DNA from: Streptomyces sp. NBC_01451
GTDB lineage: Bacteria > Actinomycetota > Actinomycetes > Streptomycetales > Streptomycetaceae
Assembly: GCF_036227485.1 (NCBI RefSeq)
Contig: NZ_CP109479.1
Span: 186,001 to 250,000, forward strand
Length of the DNA: 64,000 bases
Reading direction: 5' to 3'
Shown: one piece after another, positions 7,239 through 15,838 of the stretch
Layout: the number at the start of each line of letters is the position of its first letter
Position numbering within the stretch: position 1 is the first letter of the stretch
Made by a program: the position numbers and the translations under genes
The notes under the pieces: model-generated
Databases searched by the model: none
Told to the model about the DNA's origin: nothing
Seen by the model: only the letters and a program-made list of their open reading frames with translations

Positions 7239-8771
7239 TCAGGCCGTGAGTTCGTAGTTGTGCTGGTCGGGGGTGGGGTAGAGACGTTCGTGCTCGCGGG
7301 CGAGGTGATATCGCCAGTAGGCGTCGAAGTCGCCGTTGTCGATGAGAGCGCGGAGCTTGAGGACGGCTTCGGCGCCGGTCAGGCCCCAGCGGCTGCCGGT
7401 GATGTCGAGGCGGTCGCCGATCAAGTGGCGGCAGGCGCCTTCGATCGGGCCGGTGGCGATCGGCCAGCCCGCGCTGAGCGCGGTGTCGTAACGGAGGTGG
7501 TCGAGGTGCCCGGTGAGGTAGCGGACACAGGCGTCGGCTCCCTCGCGCCGGGTTGCGCGCAGCCCTGTCTGATCGGCCTGAGCGGTGATCTCGGCGGCGG
7601 CGCGGGCGGCCTGGCCGTGGAGGATCGTGGTGAGGTGACCGGCGACCCAGGCTTCGACTTCGGGCGTGCCCACCTTGTGGAAGCAGTGTGCCGCGCCCCA
7701 GACGTACTCGGCCACGTGGACGAAGTCGAGCAGGACGTGCACCTCGAGTTGGCGCCGGCCGGCTTCGGTCTGGATCAACTCGAGCTGGTGACGGGCCCCG
7801 TCGACAAGCACCACCCAGTTGCGCAGATGGTCCCGGTCACGGGCTTGGGCCTGGTCGAACGCGGCGGCGATCACGTGCTCGGGCGGATGAATGAGGGAGG
7901 CGGTGAGCCACTTGTGGTCTGCCTTCGGCCCGGGACGAGGTGATCGCAGCGTGCCACGTCCCTCGGGCGGAGCGATCACATCGTGGAGCCTGCGCGGAGC
8001 GGGATCGGTGTCGAAGACGCAGGCCAGGGTGGCCATTCGTTTGCGGTGTGGCTTCTCGCCCGGAGCAAGCCGGGTGCGCAGAGCGCGCCTGTTCCTCTGG
8101 TGCGCTTTGAGCGTCGCGGGCCGCAGAGCCTCGGGGCGCATCACGACGCCCTTGCCATCGACCTGAAGGACGAGCGCGGTGGCGGCGGTCGACGGGAGAG
8201 GGATCTTGTGCTGGTAGAAGGCGTCGATGTCGGCTGCCGCGGCGACGACGAGCTGCTCGGCCTGCCGCTTTCCCAGGACTTTCCCGCAGCTGCGGTCGAT
8301 CGCCTCTTTGGCCTGGTCGTAAGAGCCGCGGACGGCTTCGAGGACGGCGAGGCGACGCAGGCCGTGGGAGTGCAGGTGCGCGGGCAGCGAGAGCTCCGCG
8401 TCGGCCGGGTGCACGCTGGTTTGGCCCTTGCCCCGCCAGGCGCACCGCGTCACGGCGACCGTGCCGAACACGCAGGCCAGCAAGCGGGAGTGACCCACCT
8501 CGCGATGTGGGCGGATCTGCCCGTCCGCACCACGGACCGCCCTGTCTTCTGTCTGCCTAATCTGTTCCCGCTCCCGTTTCTCCCGCAGGTCGAGGTGGCC
8601 CTGGAACAGCAGCCGCAGCAGTTCACGGCCTTGAAGCTTGACCAGGTCTTCGAGTTCGTGATGGGACAGCGCGGCCGACTCCGGGCCGGCCAACGCGCCT
8701 TTCAGGCAGTCGAAGGCCCTTGTCGCGGCAGTGAATGGATCGATGGCATCGAAGGCGTCGTAGGGTTCCAC
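7239..8771 (-). CDS. ISKra4-family transposase
   Basis: 510 residues. The C-terminal block GWPIATGPIEGACRHLIGD, followed by RLDITGSRWGLTGAEAVLKLRAL, resembles the signature of ISKra4-type DDE transposases; LVLQVDGKGVVM near residue 200 and WVVLVDGARHQLE near 310 carry the likely catalytic Asp residues. The N-terminal part (LQGRELLRLLFQGHLDLREKRE) matches the family's leader. It is full length and appears intact. It follows the accessory ORF by 45 bases on the same strand. Confidence 0.8.
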   Translation of the reverse strand: MEPYDAFDAIDPFTAATRAFDCLKGALAGPESAALSHHELEDLVKLQGRELLRLLFQGHLDLREKREREQIRQTEDRAVRGADGQIRPHREVGHSRLLACVFGTVAVTRCAWRGKGQTSVHPADAELSLPAHLHSHGLRRLAVLEAVRGSYDQAKEAIDRSCGKVLGKRQAEQLVVAAAADIDAFYQHKIPLPSTAATALVLQVDGKGVVMRPEALRPATLKAHQRNRRALRTRLAPGEKPHRKRMATLACVFDTDPAPRRLHDVIAPPEGRGTLRSPRPGPKADHKWLTASLIHPPEHVIAAAFDQAQARDRDHLRNWVVLVDGARHQLELIQTEAGRRQLEVHVLLDFVHVAEYVWGAAHCFHKVGTPEVEAWVAGHLTTILHGQAARAAAEITAQADQTGLRATRREGADACVRYLTGHLDHLRYDTALSAGWPIATGPIEGACRHLIGDRLDITGSRWGLTGAEAVLKLRALIDNGDFDAYWRYHLAREHERLYPTPDQHNYELTA

Positions 8772-8816
8772 CGGCTCTTCTTTCTGCGGCTTCGGTTTGG
8801 TGTGGTACCTCCGAAG

Positions 8817-9371
8817 TTAGAGAGAAGAGCCTTTATCGTTCCGCGAGTTCGCCGATTTCCCGCCCGGCGCCGGGTGAGCGGGGGTGAACCGTCCGGGCTG
8901 GTCCTCGACCAGCCAGCCCCGTTCCACCAGCCGTTTCAGCTTCCCCCGCGTCCCTTCGATCTTCGCGGTCACCGCGGGCAGCCCGATCCGGGGCACAATC
9001 TGCTTGGCCTGCATCGGCCCCGACGCGTCCGCGATCACCTCCACGATGTCCCGGTACACATCCGGCAGGACGTCCGTCGTGAGACCTTCCCGCCAGTGCG
9101 GCACCATGATCGCCCCCACCACCCGCACTTCGGGCTCCACCGGTGCCTCCGCCGCCGCCGGCTCCCGCAACGGCGCAGTCTCGGCCACGTCCTGCCCGGA
9201 CAGCTCGGTGAGCACCTGGGCCACCGTCTCTCGCGTCACCCGCAGCCGCGACCACACCTCACGCTCACCCGCCAGCCGTGAGGTCAACTCTGCTATCTCC
9301 GCCTCGAGTTCCTCCACCCGGACACGGGCAGCCGCCTCCCGCGTCTCCAACTCCTCGATCAACGACACCAT
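8817..9371 (-). CDS. Accessory ORF of the ISKra4-type element
   Basis: 184 residues. The first 60 are a strong coiled coil (MVSLIEELETREAAARVRVEELEAE onward), followed by a low-complexity linker and a winged-helix-like C-terminal half (VIADASGPMQAKQI, PAVTAKIEGTRGKLKRLVERGWL). Proteins of this type recur upstream of ISKra4-like transposases in Streptomyces as far as I know. A DNA-binding or regulatory role in transposition is inferred from the helix-turn-helix-like block. Confidence 0.6.
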   Translation of the reverse strand: MVSLIEELETREAAARVRVEELEAEIAELTSRLAGEREVWSRLRVTRETVAQVLTELSGQDVAETAPLREPAAAEAPVEPEVRVVGAIMVPHWREGLTTDVLPDVYRDIVEVIADASGPMQAKQIVPRIGLPAVTAKIEGTRGKLKRLVERGWLVEDQPGRFTPAHPAPGGKSANSRNDKGSSL

Positions 9372-9427
9372 CGACGCCCCCCTACTTCACTCGCCACAGT
9401 AGAAGGACACCTACCCCGCCCACACCG

Positions 9428-9682
9428 TCAACCAGCGTTCTCCCAGCTCAATGGCTTCCCTGGAGGAGAGCTACGCCCAAAGGATTTCGCCTGGTATTCC
9501 ACCCAGTCCCACATCGGCCATTGCCCATCAGGATCTGCCGCCTGCTGGGTGCCGATCATGGCGAGCAACGAGAGTTGCTTCCGCTCGAGTTGTACTTCCG
9601 TCAGGTCGTGCACGGACATGTTGTCGATGTCCCCCGATGAGGCGATGTGGTGATACCTAGGGACGCTAGCGGACGAAGGCAT
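9428..9682 (-). CDS. Hypothetical protein, possibly truncated
   Basis: 84 residues (SVHDLTEVQLERKQLSLLAMIGTQQ, then WPMWDWVEYQAKSFG). The sequence looks like genuine coding with a helical start and a Trp-rich region, but stops after SWENAG only 26 bases from the apparent IS end. The natural C-terminus was probably lost when the ISKra4 element inserted. Family not recognised. Confidence 0.4.
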   Translation of the reverse strand: MPSSASVPRYHHIASSGDIDNMSVHDLTEVQLERKQLSLLAMIGTQQAADPDGQWPMWDWVEYQAKSFGRSSPPGKPLSWENAG

Positions 9683-9694
9683 AGGTCCCCACCA

Positions 9695-10534
9695 TCAGGG
9701 CACGCGGGTCACCGCACCGGAGGTGAACCACTGCACCAGTGTCGCCGCAGCGTGGACACCAGCACGGGCGGCTTCCAGGGTTTCCGGCACCGTGCCTCCC
9801 TGCCCACCGTGCCGGGAGGTCTGCCCCTCCCACAGCGCACGCATCATCGCCTCGGCCGGGGCAGTCGAGCCGGCTCCCAGCGTGGTGGTGAACTTGGTCG
9901 ACGCATCGCGGATCACGCGCAGCATGGTGCCGAGTGTCGCCTTGCTGTTGTTCGGTTCCACGACGGCGTGTGCGGCGGACTCGACTGCCTTGATCGCCTC
10001 GCTGTACGCCCGTACCGGGTCTGGGTGCAGCCCGTACGCGGCTTGCCAGGAGAGCGTCAGGTGCTCGGCCGCGGAACCCGCGTCCGAGGCGGTCGATGCG
10101 TCGGCGATCGTCTGGCTCACCGCGTCGCGGACGGTAGGGACGACGCGTTCTTCCAACCCGTTGCCCGCGTCATCGACTCGGTAGGCCGATCCCGCAGCGT
10201 CCAGCATTCGGGCCAGGCGCCCCTCGAAGTCTCCTCCGAGTTCCAGCTCCACATCGTCCTCGGGCTGCTCCCATCCGAGGATGACGTCCACGACATCGAG
10301 GAGGTCCATGCCGTCTGCGCCGACCAACGCGTCATAGGCGCTCTGGCCAGGAAGCAGCGCCATCCGCAGCCGCAGGCAAGCCTCCACCGCGTACTCGTCG
10401 TCCTGCGAAAAGTGCATTGCCACCCACTGCTGCAGTGCTCCGACAAGATGGCGGGGAACACCGTCGTAGGGGGCGTAGTCGTAAGGCTCGTTGTGGCCTA
10501 TCCGAACCGAGAAGGGCGGCCGTGCCAGGGTCAT
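9695..10534 (-). CDS. Hypothetical protein with abortive-infection-like C-terminal domain
   Basis: 279 residues, acidic. The N-terminal part (MTLARPPFSVRIG..VPRHLVGALQQWV) is unfamiliar. The C-terminal part, DPVRAYSEAIKAVESAAHAVV..SKATLGTMLRVIRD and LWEGQTSRHGGQGG..TLEAARAGVHAAATLVQWF, has the all-helical pattern and RHGG-type motif that I associate with HEPN-like or AbiJ-like proteins. That link is a pattern impression, not an established assignment. The gene is monocistronic; the preceding 100 bases to 10636 hold no gene. Confidence 0.55.
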   Translation of the reverse strand: MTLARPPFSVRIGHNEPYDYAPYDGVPRHLVGALQQWVAMHFSQDDEYAVEACLRLRMALLPGQSAYDALVGADGMDLLDVVDVILGWEQPEDDVELELGGDFEGRLARMLDAAGSAYRVDDAGNGLEERVVPTVRDAVSQTIADASTASDAGSAAEHLTLSWQAAYGLHPDPVRAYSEAIKAVESAAHAVVEPNNSKATLGTMLRVIRDASTKFTTTLGAGSTAPAEAMMRALWEGQTSRHGGQGGTVPETLEAARAGVHAAATLVQWFTSGAVTRVP

Positions 10535-10635
10535 GGTCCGTGAGCGTACTGCTCAGCAAGGGCAGCAGAGGACAGGTTTTCCGGCGTCCAACAACCCCTC
10601 GAGCCCCAGGCTCCTTGACCAGCGTCAAAGAGTCG

Positions 10636-10896
10636 TCAAGCCGCTTCACGGTCCGGTTCGTCGCGACCACAGCGGCTGCGTGCTGCGCGGCCCGCGCGGG
10701 CGCGGAGCGTGCTAACGGTCCAACGGATCAGCGCAACCAGGAGGGTCGCGGCGACGCTTCCCAGGAACTCCGGTAACGCATCAGCAAGTAGGTGCACTGG
10801 GGAAAGCTCCTTCGTGGTTACGAACGGTGCATAACCACGGTGGGCCCTGAAACGGCCTCTGCCCCCTAGAAATTCTAGGGGTACTTTCCCTCCCAA
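10636..10896 (-). CDS. Possible small membrane protein
   Basis: The central part (LSPVHLLADALPEFLGSVAATLLVALIRWTV) is an amphipathic stretch followed by one TM helix and an Arg-rich tail (TLRARAGRAARSR), a layout typical of small actinobacterial membrane peptides. The first 25 residues look non-coding, so the start is more likely the internal GTG near 10818 (VTTKELSPVH). No family is recognised and no regulatory partner is obvious. Confidence 0.3.
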   Translation of the reverse strand: MGGKVPLEFLGGRGRFRAHRGYAPFVTTKELSPVHLLADALPEFLGSVAATLLVALIRWTVSTLRARAGRAARSRCGRDEPDREAA

Positions 10897-10974
10897 ACCA
10901 TCTCTCTGTCAGGCATTTGATATTTACTCTGATCTAGGCGGCCCGACGTGGCCCGCGATTTCCGGTGCGCGCCG

Positions 10975-11550
10975 TCAGTGCGCGGCGGCCTCGTGGTCGA
11001 CCTGGAGGAGCAGCAGGTCATAGACCGGGCCGCCGGGCTCGTTGCGGTACGGACCCGCATACGTGTACCCGAGGCGGTCGTACAAGGTCCGGCCGGAGGT
11101 GTTGTCCGGGCGGACCAGCAGCGAGGCGTAGTCGGGATTGACGGCCTTGATCAGCTCTGTGTGAAGGCGGGAGCCGATGCCCTGGGACTGCCGGGCAGGG
11201 GTGACGGCGAGTTCGCACAGGCCCATGAGGCGGCCCGCGCGGACGTGCTCCGGGATCTCGGGGAGCAGCTCGGGGCCGTACCAGTACTCGGGTGTGCACG
11301 GGAAGGCGTAGCCGAACCCGACCATGGTTCCGCTCGCGTAGGCCGCGACCAGCGTGAAGCCCTCGTGTCGGAGGTGACTCGTGACCTGGCGGCGCAGCGC
11401 AGCGGCGGACAGTCCGTCGGTGGAGGCGCCGGGGGTGTCGACGAGTTCGGGGTGGGCGTCGGACCAGATGTCGGCGATGGTGTCGAGCAGTGGCGGGACC
11501 TGGCCGGGGCCGTAGGTGCGGATCACGACGTCTGTGCGGGTGCTGGTCAC
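10975..11550 (-). CDS. GNAT-family N-acetyltransferase
   Basis: 191 residues with the GNAT core. Strand beta4 is GLCELAVTPARQSQGIGSRLHTELI, holding the acetyl-CoA pyrophosphate loop Q-x-x-G-I-G-S at about residues 126-132. The C-terminal LYDRLGYTYAGPYRNE is the usual last motif of the fold. The substrate is unknown. Its ATG overlaps the TGA of the XRE-TPR gene by four bases, so the two are translationally coupled and the acetyltransferase is probably controlled with that regulator. Confidence 0.85.
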   Translation of the reverse strand: MTSTRTDVVIRTYGPGQVPPLLDTIADIWSDAHPELVDTPGASTDGLSAAALRRQVTSHLRHEGFTLVAAYASGTMVGFGYAFPCTPEYWYGPELLPEIPEHVRAGRLMGLCELAVTPARQSQGIGSRLHTELIKAVNPDYASLLVRPDNTSGRTLYDRLGYTYAGPYRNEPGGPVYDLLLLQVDHEAAAH

Positions 11551-12866
11551 GCCCGTCCTCCTCCGGTGGCGGTGGTGGTGCGGTATTCCTCTATCCAGGA
11601 CGCGACCGCGGGGACGCGGCCGTGTCGCTGGAGTGCGCCGGCGACGTTGTGCAGGGACTGCAGCAGCCGGTCGGAGCGCACTTCGGGGAGGAACGCGAGG
11701 ACCCGGCCCGCGGCCTCAGCAGCTGCCTCTGGCTCGGGACGGTCCCTCACCGCATGTTGGATGGCGACGTCGGCCGTGTACAAGGCCCTGTTTCTGGCGA
11801 AGGCATCGCCGTGCAGGAGAACGGCCTGTTCAGCGCCAGAGGCGGCGCGTTCATGCTGGCCGAGGTCCGCGCGGGCGAGGCATTCCAGGCCCGCAAGCTC
11901 GCCCGGTGCGTAGAAGCTGAGCCAGGGCGGGTCGGCGTCGGCGGGGCCCTGGGCGTAGAGGGTGTGGGCGCGGACGATCGCTTTGTCGGTGGCGGTGGCG
12001 TCGCCCATCAGCGCCCAGCCGCCGGCCTCGCGCATGTTGAACAGGGACAGCAGCCGCGGGGAGCCGAGGTTGCGGGCCACGGCCTGTGCACCCTGCGCGG
12101 CGGAAATCGCCTCACGGGGCCGGCCCGAGGCTTTTGCCAGTAAGGACAGGCAGCCGAAGGCGTGCGCCTCGAGTTCCGGGTCGTCGGCGATCCTCGCTGC
12201 GGCGAGGGCCTCGCCGTACAGGCTGTGGGCGTCGCCTGCGCGGCCGGAGTCGTAGAAGAGCCACCCGGCGGCGATCGACAGGGCGCCGGTCGCTGAGCGC
12301 AGCTTGGACTCGGTGCGGCTGGTGTAGGTGCCGGACTGGAGCCACTGGTAGGCGGTGTGCAGTGCCTCGGACGCGGCCTGGCGCAGCGGGGCGGAGCCGT
12401 GGTCGTGGTCGTGCGCGTACAGCGTGGTCACGGCCGCTTTGACGGCGCGCACCTCGCTGGCTCCGATCTTCCCCGACGCCTGCCTGTCCGCGCCCAGGGG
12501 AAGAGCCAGGATCACGCCCGCGCCGTCGAACAGGAAGGCGCGTCGTTCCACCGAATCCTCCTGCAGCCCGTACGGCCTTGCGGCGGGCAGTACGGGCAGT
12601 GCTGGTGCGGGCAAGCGGAAGCCGAGGTCGGCCATGCTCCGCCCGCCGGTCATCGTGGTCAGGATGCGCTGGTAGACGGCGCGGGGACAGGCAACTCTCC
12701 CGTCTTCCCAGTCCGCCACCAGCCGTGATCCGCAGGCGACGTTCTCGCCCATCGCCATGCCAACCTTGTTGACCTTCTTGGCGAACTCATCGCGGCTCAT
12801 CTGGAATTCGAGTTCGCGGACAGCGCGCAGCCGGGTGTTGGGAACGGGCTTGCGGCGGTCGGCCAT
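11547..12866 (-). CDS. XRE-type HTH regulator with TPR-like C-terminal region
   Basis: 439 residues. The N-terminal 75 residues form a lambda-repressor-like HTH (LRAVRELEFQMSRDEFAKKVNKVG, then SRLVADWEDGRVACP). The rest is a long helical array of TPR-like units (GRAGDAHSLYGEALAAARIA, AHAFGCLSLLAKASGRPREAISAAQGA, LECLARADLGQHERAASGAEQAV). This layout is common in Streptomyces regulators of development or secondary metabolism. It heads a two-gene operon with the acetyltransferase; the gap to 13060 is a divergent promoter region. Confidence 0.8.
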   Translation of the reverse strand: MADRRKPVPNTRLRAVRELEFQMSRDEFAKKVNKVGMAMGENVACGSRLVADWEDGRVACPRAVYQRILTTMTGGRSMADLGFRLPAPALPVLPAARPYGLQEDSVERRAFLFDGAGVILALPLGADRQASGKIGASEVRAVKAAVTTLYAHDHDHGSAPLRQAASEALHTAYQWLQSGTYTSRTESKLRSATGALSIAAGWLFYDSGRAGDAHSLYGEALAAARIADDPELEAHAFGCLSLLAKASGRPREAISAAQGAQAVARNLGSPRLLSLFNMREAGGWALMGDATATDKAIVRAHTLYAQGPADADPPWLSFYAPGELAGLECLARADLGQHERAASGAEQAVLLHGDAFARNRALYTADVAIQHAVRDRPEPEAAAEAAGRVLAFLPEVRSDRLLQSLHNVAGALQRHGRVPAVASWIEEYRTTTATGGGRA

Positions 12867-13059
12867 CGAGGCTCCGGGTCCGTGCGTCGGACGGGTGCGG
12901 CGACCGTACCGCTCCCGTCCTTTCCCCTGCCCAGACCTTGGCCATAGTTCACCCGTCCCGGGCCGACTTACATCGTTCTTTCATCGGTCCGCCGTCGCAC
13001 CGCGATGCGCACTGCTGCTTGCGTGGACAGTGACGTGACGACTGATCAGGGAGACCGAG

Positions 13060-13492
13060 ATGGCGAACGCTTCCGCCGGAGATACGGCCAAGGCCAAGAA
13101 GCCCGCCACCCCGACCTGGCACGAGCTAGCCGCGGTCACCGACGCCAAGCGCAGGCTGTGGCTACGGAGCCAGAGCCGCACCGGCTGGGCAGTGTGCGGC
13201 CGGGAGTGGGACGCGGTGGCCGTCGAACCGATGGCGGCCGGGCTGGACGCACTCGCCTCCATGCGCGCGGGCACCCGGCGCGGCTACCAGGTCCTCGCCG
13301 ACCATCTCAGCGACCGGCTGTACGTCGCGGTGCCGGCCGACACCGGCCACGCCGCACGACGGCACGCCCGCCGCCGACTGGATCAGCCACCCGCACGGCG
13401 ACAAACCGCCGGCACTCGTTGCGCCCGACCGGTTCGCCGCCCACCTCCGGGAACTCACCTCACCCGCCCATGCGAAGGCGTCTGCCTCATGA
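13060..13492 (+). pseudogene. Hypothetical ORF with a +1 frameshift
   Basis: The first 94 residues (MANASAGDTAKAK..WHELAAVTDAKRRLWL..TGWAVCGREWDAVAVE..LYVAVPADTG) read as normal protein. After about 13340 the frame turns Arg-rich, while the +1 frame continues sensibly (ADWISHPHGDKPPALVAPDRF, then AAHLRELTSP) and ends at a TGA that overlaps the next ATG as ATGA. A one-base indel near 13340, a sequencing error or a programmed shift are all possible. The GWAV..WDAV segment vaguely recalls the N-domain of Streptomyces primase/polymerase-like proteins. Confidence 0.5.
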
Positions 13493-13893
13493 ACGGCCAC
13501 ACGGTTCTGTACGACCCCGAAGGCCGGATCGACGGCGAGCTGCCGCTCGATCGCGAGACGCACGAGCGCGTGGTCCGGGCGGTGCTCACGTGGTCCGATC
13601 CGGCGGCCCTGCGGCCCGACGACTACGAACAGGTCGGGCTGCTGCTCGCCGGGGCCGCCCACGCGGTCGCCGCCGATGTCCGCGCGTGCGCAGGCAGGCT
13701 GCCCGGCGACGACGGCCGGCGCCTGCTCGCTGAGATCGTGCTGGGCGAGGCTGACGGCCGCCTGTCGCAGCGGTCCCGGAACCTGCACGGGGTCAAGAAC
13801 AAGGCCCGCCTGCTGCGGGCGCTGTACGAGAGGCTGGACCGGCTCCAGGACGCCGCGCTCGCCGTGGAGACGGCCGCCGTGGTCTCCCCCTGA
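13489..13893 (+). CDS. Hypothetical protein translationally coupled to the frameshifted ORF
   Basis: 134 residues (MNGHTVLYDPEGRIDGELPLDR, LRPDDYEQVGLLLAGAAHAVAADVR, LHGVKNKARLLRALYERLDRL). Mostly helical and acidic, no family recognised. The start overlaps the upstream stop as ATGA, so it belongs to that operon. The longer frame reaching 13060 is not one gene, because its middle part is out of frame. Confidence 0.65.
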   Translation: MNGHTVLYDPEGRIDGELPLDRETHERVVRAVLTWSDPAALRPDDYEQVGLLLAGAAHAVAADVRACAGRLPGDDGRRLLAEIVLGEADGRLSQRSRNLHGVKNKARLLRALYERLDRLQDAALAVETAAVVSP

Positions 13894-13939
13894 TCGTCGC
13901 CCGGCGCCGCACCCCCCGTCGGCTCCGGGCGACCACCAC

Positions 13940-13984
13940 GAAGCCCCCGGCAACCGCTTTGCGCCAGCGATCGCAGGGGGCTTC
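13940..13984. terminator. Bidirectional terminator hairpin
   Basis: GAAGCCCCC (13940-13948) pairs perfectly with GGGGGCTTC (13976-13984), with a 27-base loop. It lies between the convergent genes ending at 13893 (+) and 14009 (-). Confidence 0.6.
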
Positions 13985-14008
13985 TACTCGGCAGACCTCG
14001 CATGCCGG

Positions 14009-15610
14009 CTACCACGGGCGGTGGAGCTGAGTGCGTTCGGCGGCGAGCTGGATGATGAGATCGGCGTCGTTGGCGGGCAGGGGGCGGCTGAGACGGTGCG
14101 AGACGTCACGGTGAAGGCGTACCGCGGCGCTGTCCCCGTCAGCGGCGAGGAGAGTCGACCACAGAGGGGCGTCGGGGGCGGTGTCACTCTCCACGAGCGC
14201 CAGCAGTTCCACCTTGTCCTCGTGGTCGAGGCGGCCCAGTTGGTGCAGGCCGGTCTTCTGCTGGATTTCTGACCAGGTGGTGGTGCGTTGCTCGCGGGCT
14301 GCCTTCTTCAACGCACCGCGGATGGCCGGAGCGAGATTCTGCGCCTTCTCCACGCGGGCCTGGAGGGCGGAGCGTTCTTCGGCCTTCTGCCTCTCGGCTT
14401 CGCGCCTCTCTGCTCTCTCGGCCCATTCGCGCTCCGCCGCTGCGCGCCGCTCTGCCCTCTCGCGGTCCTCGGCTTCGCGCCTGGCGGTCCTCGCCTGCTC
14501 CCGGGCCTCTCGCTCCTGCTCCCGAACACGCCGGGCGCGGGCCTCGACGGCAGCAACGGTCTCCCTTTCCTGTGCCGAGGCGTCAGGGTCCTTCATCAGT
14601 TCAACGGCCTGCCGGTACAGCTCGGTGGTCGGCTGTTCCTGCAGCCGTTCCACGACAGTGCGCCGAAGTCGTGCGCGCTCTTCCAGCCAGCGCTCGCCGC
14701 GGCTCAGAGCGATGCGCAGCCGTGCCGCTTCGTGCGGTTCCTGGTCGGCGTCCAGGAGCCGCCGGATGACCTCCACCGCGGGCAGGATTCGCCGTGGATG
14801 GCTACGCAGGGCGATCTCGAGACGAAGCAGCGCCCGCCGGATGGGTTCGGGCTGCCGGGTGACGGGCGCGGTGCGCGCGGCGGAGGGGGTGACGGTCACT
14901 ATCGCCCGCTTCACCGGAGCGGTCACCTGCTGCGCCGCAGGGGCCGGCGCGCGGACGGCGACGGGCCTGGTCTTGTTGAGCAGGTTCTTGGGGGTCGGGA
15001 CGATGTCGTCCAGGCTGCCCCAGGTGGTGCCCTCGCCGGGGACCTCGGTGCCGAACTGCATGGTGCGGCCGCCCCCGGGGCGGTCGTCGAAGCGGATCCG
15101 GTGGACATAGCCGCGCCGGGCAAGCACGCCCGGGGTCATGTGTACGCCGGGCCCCAGGATGGTCTCCCACGCGTCGTTGTCCCTGTCGACGGGCCGGTTG
15201 CGGTCGAGGTGGACCAGGAGTGAGCGCCCGTCCTCCAAGCGGATCATCACAGCGGACCCGCGAGGCTCAGGGTAGGTGAACTCGGCAGCGATGCCGAGCT
15301 CACGCAGCCAGGACGCCAAGTGGGCCTTGGCGAAGAGATGGTCGGCGCTGTCCTTGCCGCGTTCCTTGCGCCCGCACCTATGGTCGGAGTCGCCACTTCT
15401 GTAGTGAGCGAAGTGACAGATCTTGGCAGTGCACCGCCTGGTCATCAGCTGACGGCCACAGCCGCCCTCGAACATGGTGCCGCACCAGATGGTGACGTTC
15501 CCGTTCTCACGCCAGAAGGCATCCAGCTCTTCAGGAGTGTCGGGACACAGGGCCGGATCGTCAGAGTCCGGGCTGTTGAAGACCGCGGTACGGATGAGGC
15601 GCCTGTCCAT
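14009..15610 (-). CDS. Competence protein CoiA-like nuclease-fold protein
   Basis: 533 residues. Residues 40-180 resemble CoiA-type proteins: a Cys/His cluster (CGTMFEGGCGRQL, RRCTAKICHFAHY), then RKERGKDSADHLFAKAHLASWL and a PD-(D/E)XK-like stretch with IRLEDGRSLLVHLDRNRP. Residues about 290-480 are a long charged coiled coil rich in Glu and Arg (AVEARARRVREQEREAREQ and similar). The C-terminus is helical. CoiA is a competence/recombination factor; in Streptomyces such proteins are common in mobile regions, where a DNA-processing role is inferred. The upstream gap to 15827 holds a nested palindrome and a terminator. Confidence 0.65.
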   Translation of the reverse strand: MDRRLIRTAVFNSPDSDDPALCPDTPEELDAFWRENGNVTIWCGTMFEGGCGRQLMTRRCTAKICHFAHYRSGDSDHRCGRKERGKDSADHLFAKAHLASWLRELGIAAEFTYPEPRGSAVMIRLEDGRSLLVHLDRNRPVDRDNDAWETILGPGVHMTPGVLARRGYVHRIRFDDRPGGGRTMQFGTEVPGEGTTWGSLDDIVPTPKNLLNKTRPVAVRAPAPAAQQVTAPVKRAIVTVTPSAARTAPVTRQPEPIRRALLRLEIALRSHPRRILPAVEVIRRLLDADQEPHEAARLRIALSRGERWLEERARLRRTVVERLQEQPTTELYRQAVELMKDPDASAQERETVAAVEARARRVREQEREAREQARTARREAEDRERAERRAAAEREWAERAERREAERQKAEERSALQARVEKAQNLAPAIRGALKKAAREQRTTTWSEIQQKTGLHQLGRLDHEDKVELLALVESDTAPDAPLWSTLLAADGDSAAVRLHRDVSHRLSRPLPANDADLIIQLAAERTQLHRPW

Positions 15611-15648
15611 CCTGCTCCCGTTGCTTCAGGTGAGTGACTTCTCATCAT

Positions 15649-15709
15649 TGTGCTCCTGGGCACTGACAGTGCCGTAGGACAAGGCGATGCCCCGCTGCCC
15701 AGGAGCACA
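15649..15709. repeat. Nested inverted repeats upstream of the CoiA-like gene
   Basis: TGTGCTCCTGGGCA (15649-15662) is exactly inverted at 15696-15709. Overlapping the left arm is a second perfect dyad, GGCACTG-A-CAGTGCC (15659-15673). They lie 39 bases upstream of the CoiA-like start and downstream of the FtsK-like gene's terminator, so an operator or attenuator is possible. Confidence 0.45.
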
Positions 15710-15772
15710 TGGTCCGGGCCGATTCGTGACGGCGAAGTCGCTGCGTCGTTGAACAGGGCGACTCCATAGCGC

Positions 15773-15838
15773 CGGGCCCCGGGGATGGCTGAACTCCCCC
15801 GGGGCCCGTGGCGTCTCCCGGGCCGGTCAGGAGACGCC
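15773..15838. terminator. Double hairpin terminator of the FtsK-like gene
   Basis: CGGGCCCCGGGG (15773-15784) pairs with CCCCGGGGCCCG (15797-15808). Directly beside it GGCGTCTCC (15810-15818) pairs with GGAGACGCC (15830-15838), and that loop contains the stop codon of the FtsK-like gene (15827-15829). Confidence 0.6.

Larger units (their letters stand above)
7202..9402 (-). mobile_element. ISKra4-type insertion sequence
   Basis: Contains the transposase (7239-8771) and the accessory ORF (8817-9371). Candidate ends are weak: ctactttgacgggt at 7202 and the complement of actcgccacagtag at 9389-9402 agree at 11 of 14 positions. No target duplication could be confirmed, so the limits are approximate. 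The short ORF at 9428 may be a gene broken by this insertion. Confidence 0.5.

Noticed and set aside
14181..15223. Large plus-strand ORFs opposite the CoiA-like gene
   Set aside because: They are Ser/Arg-rich shadows of the coiled-coil-encoding strand.
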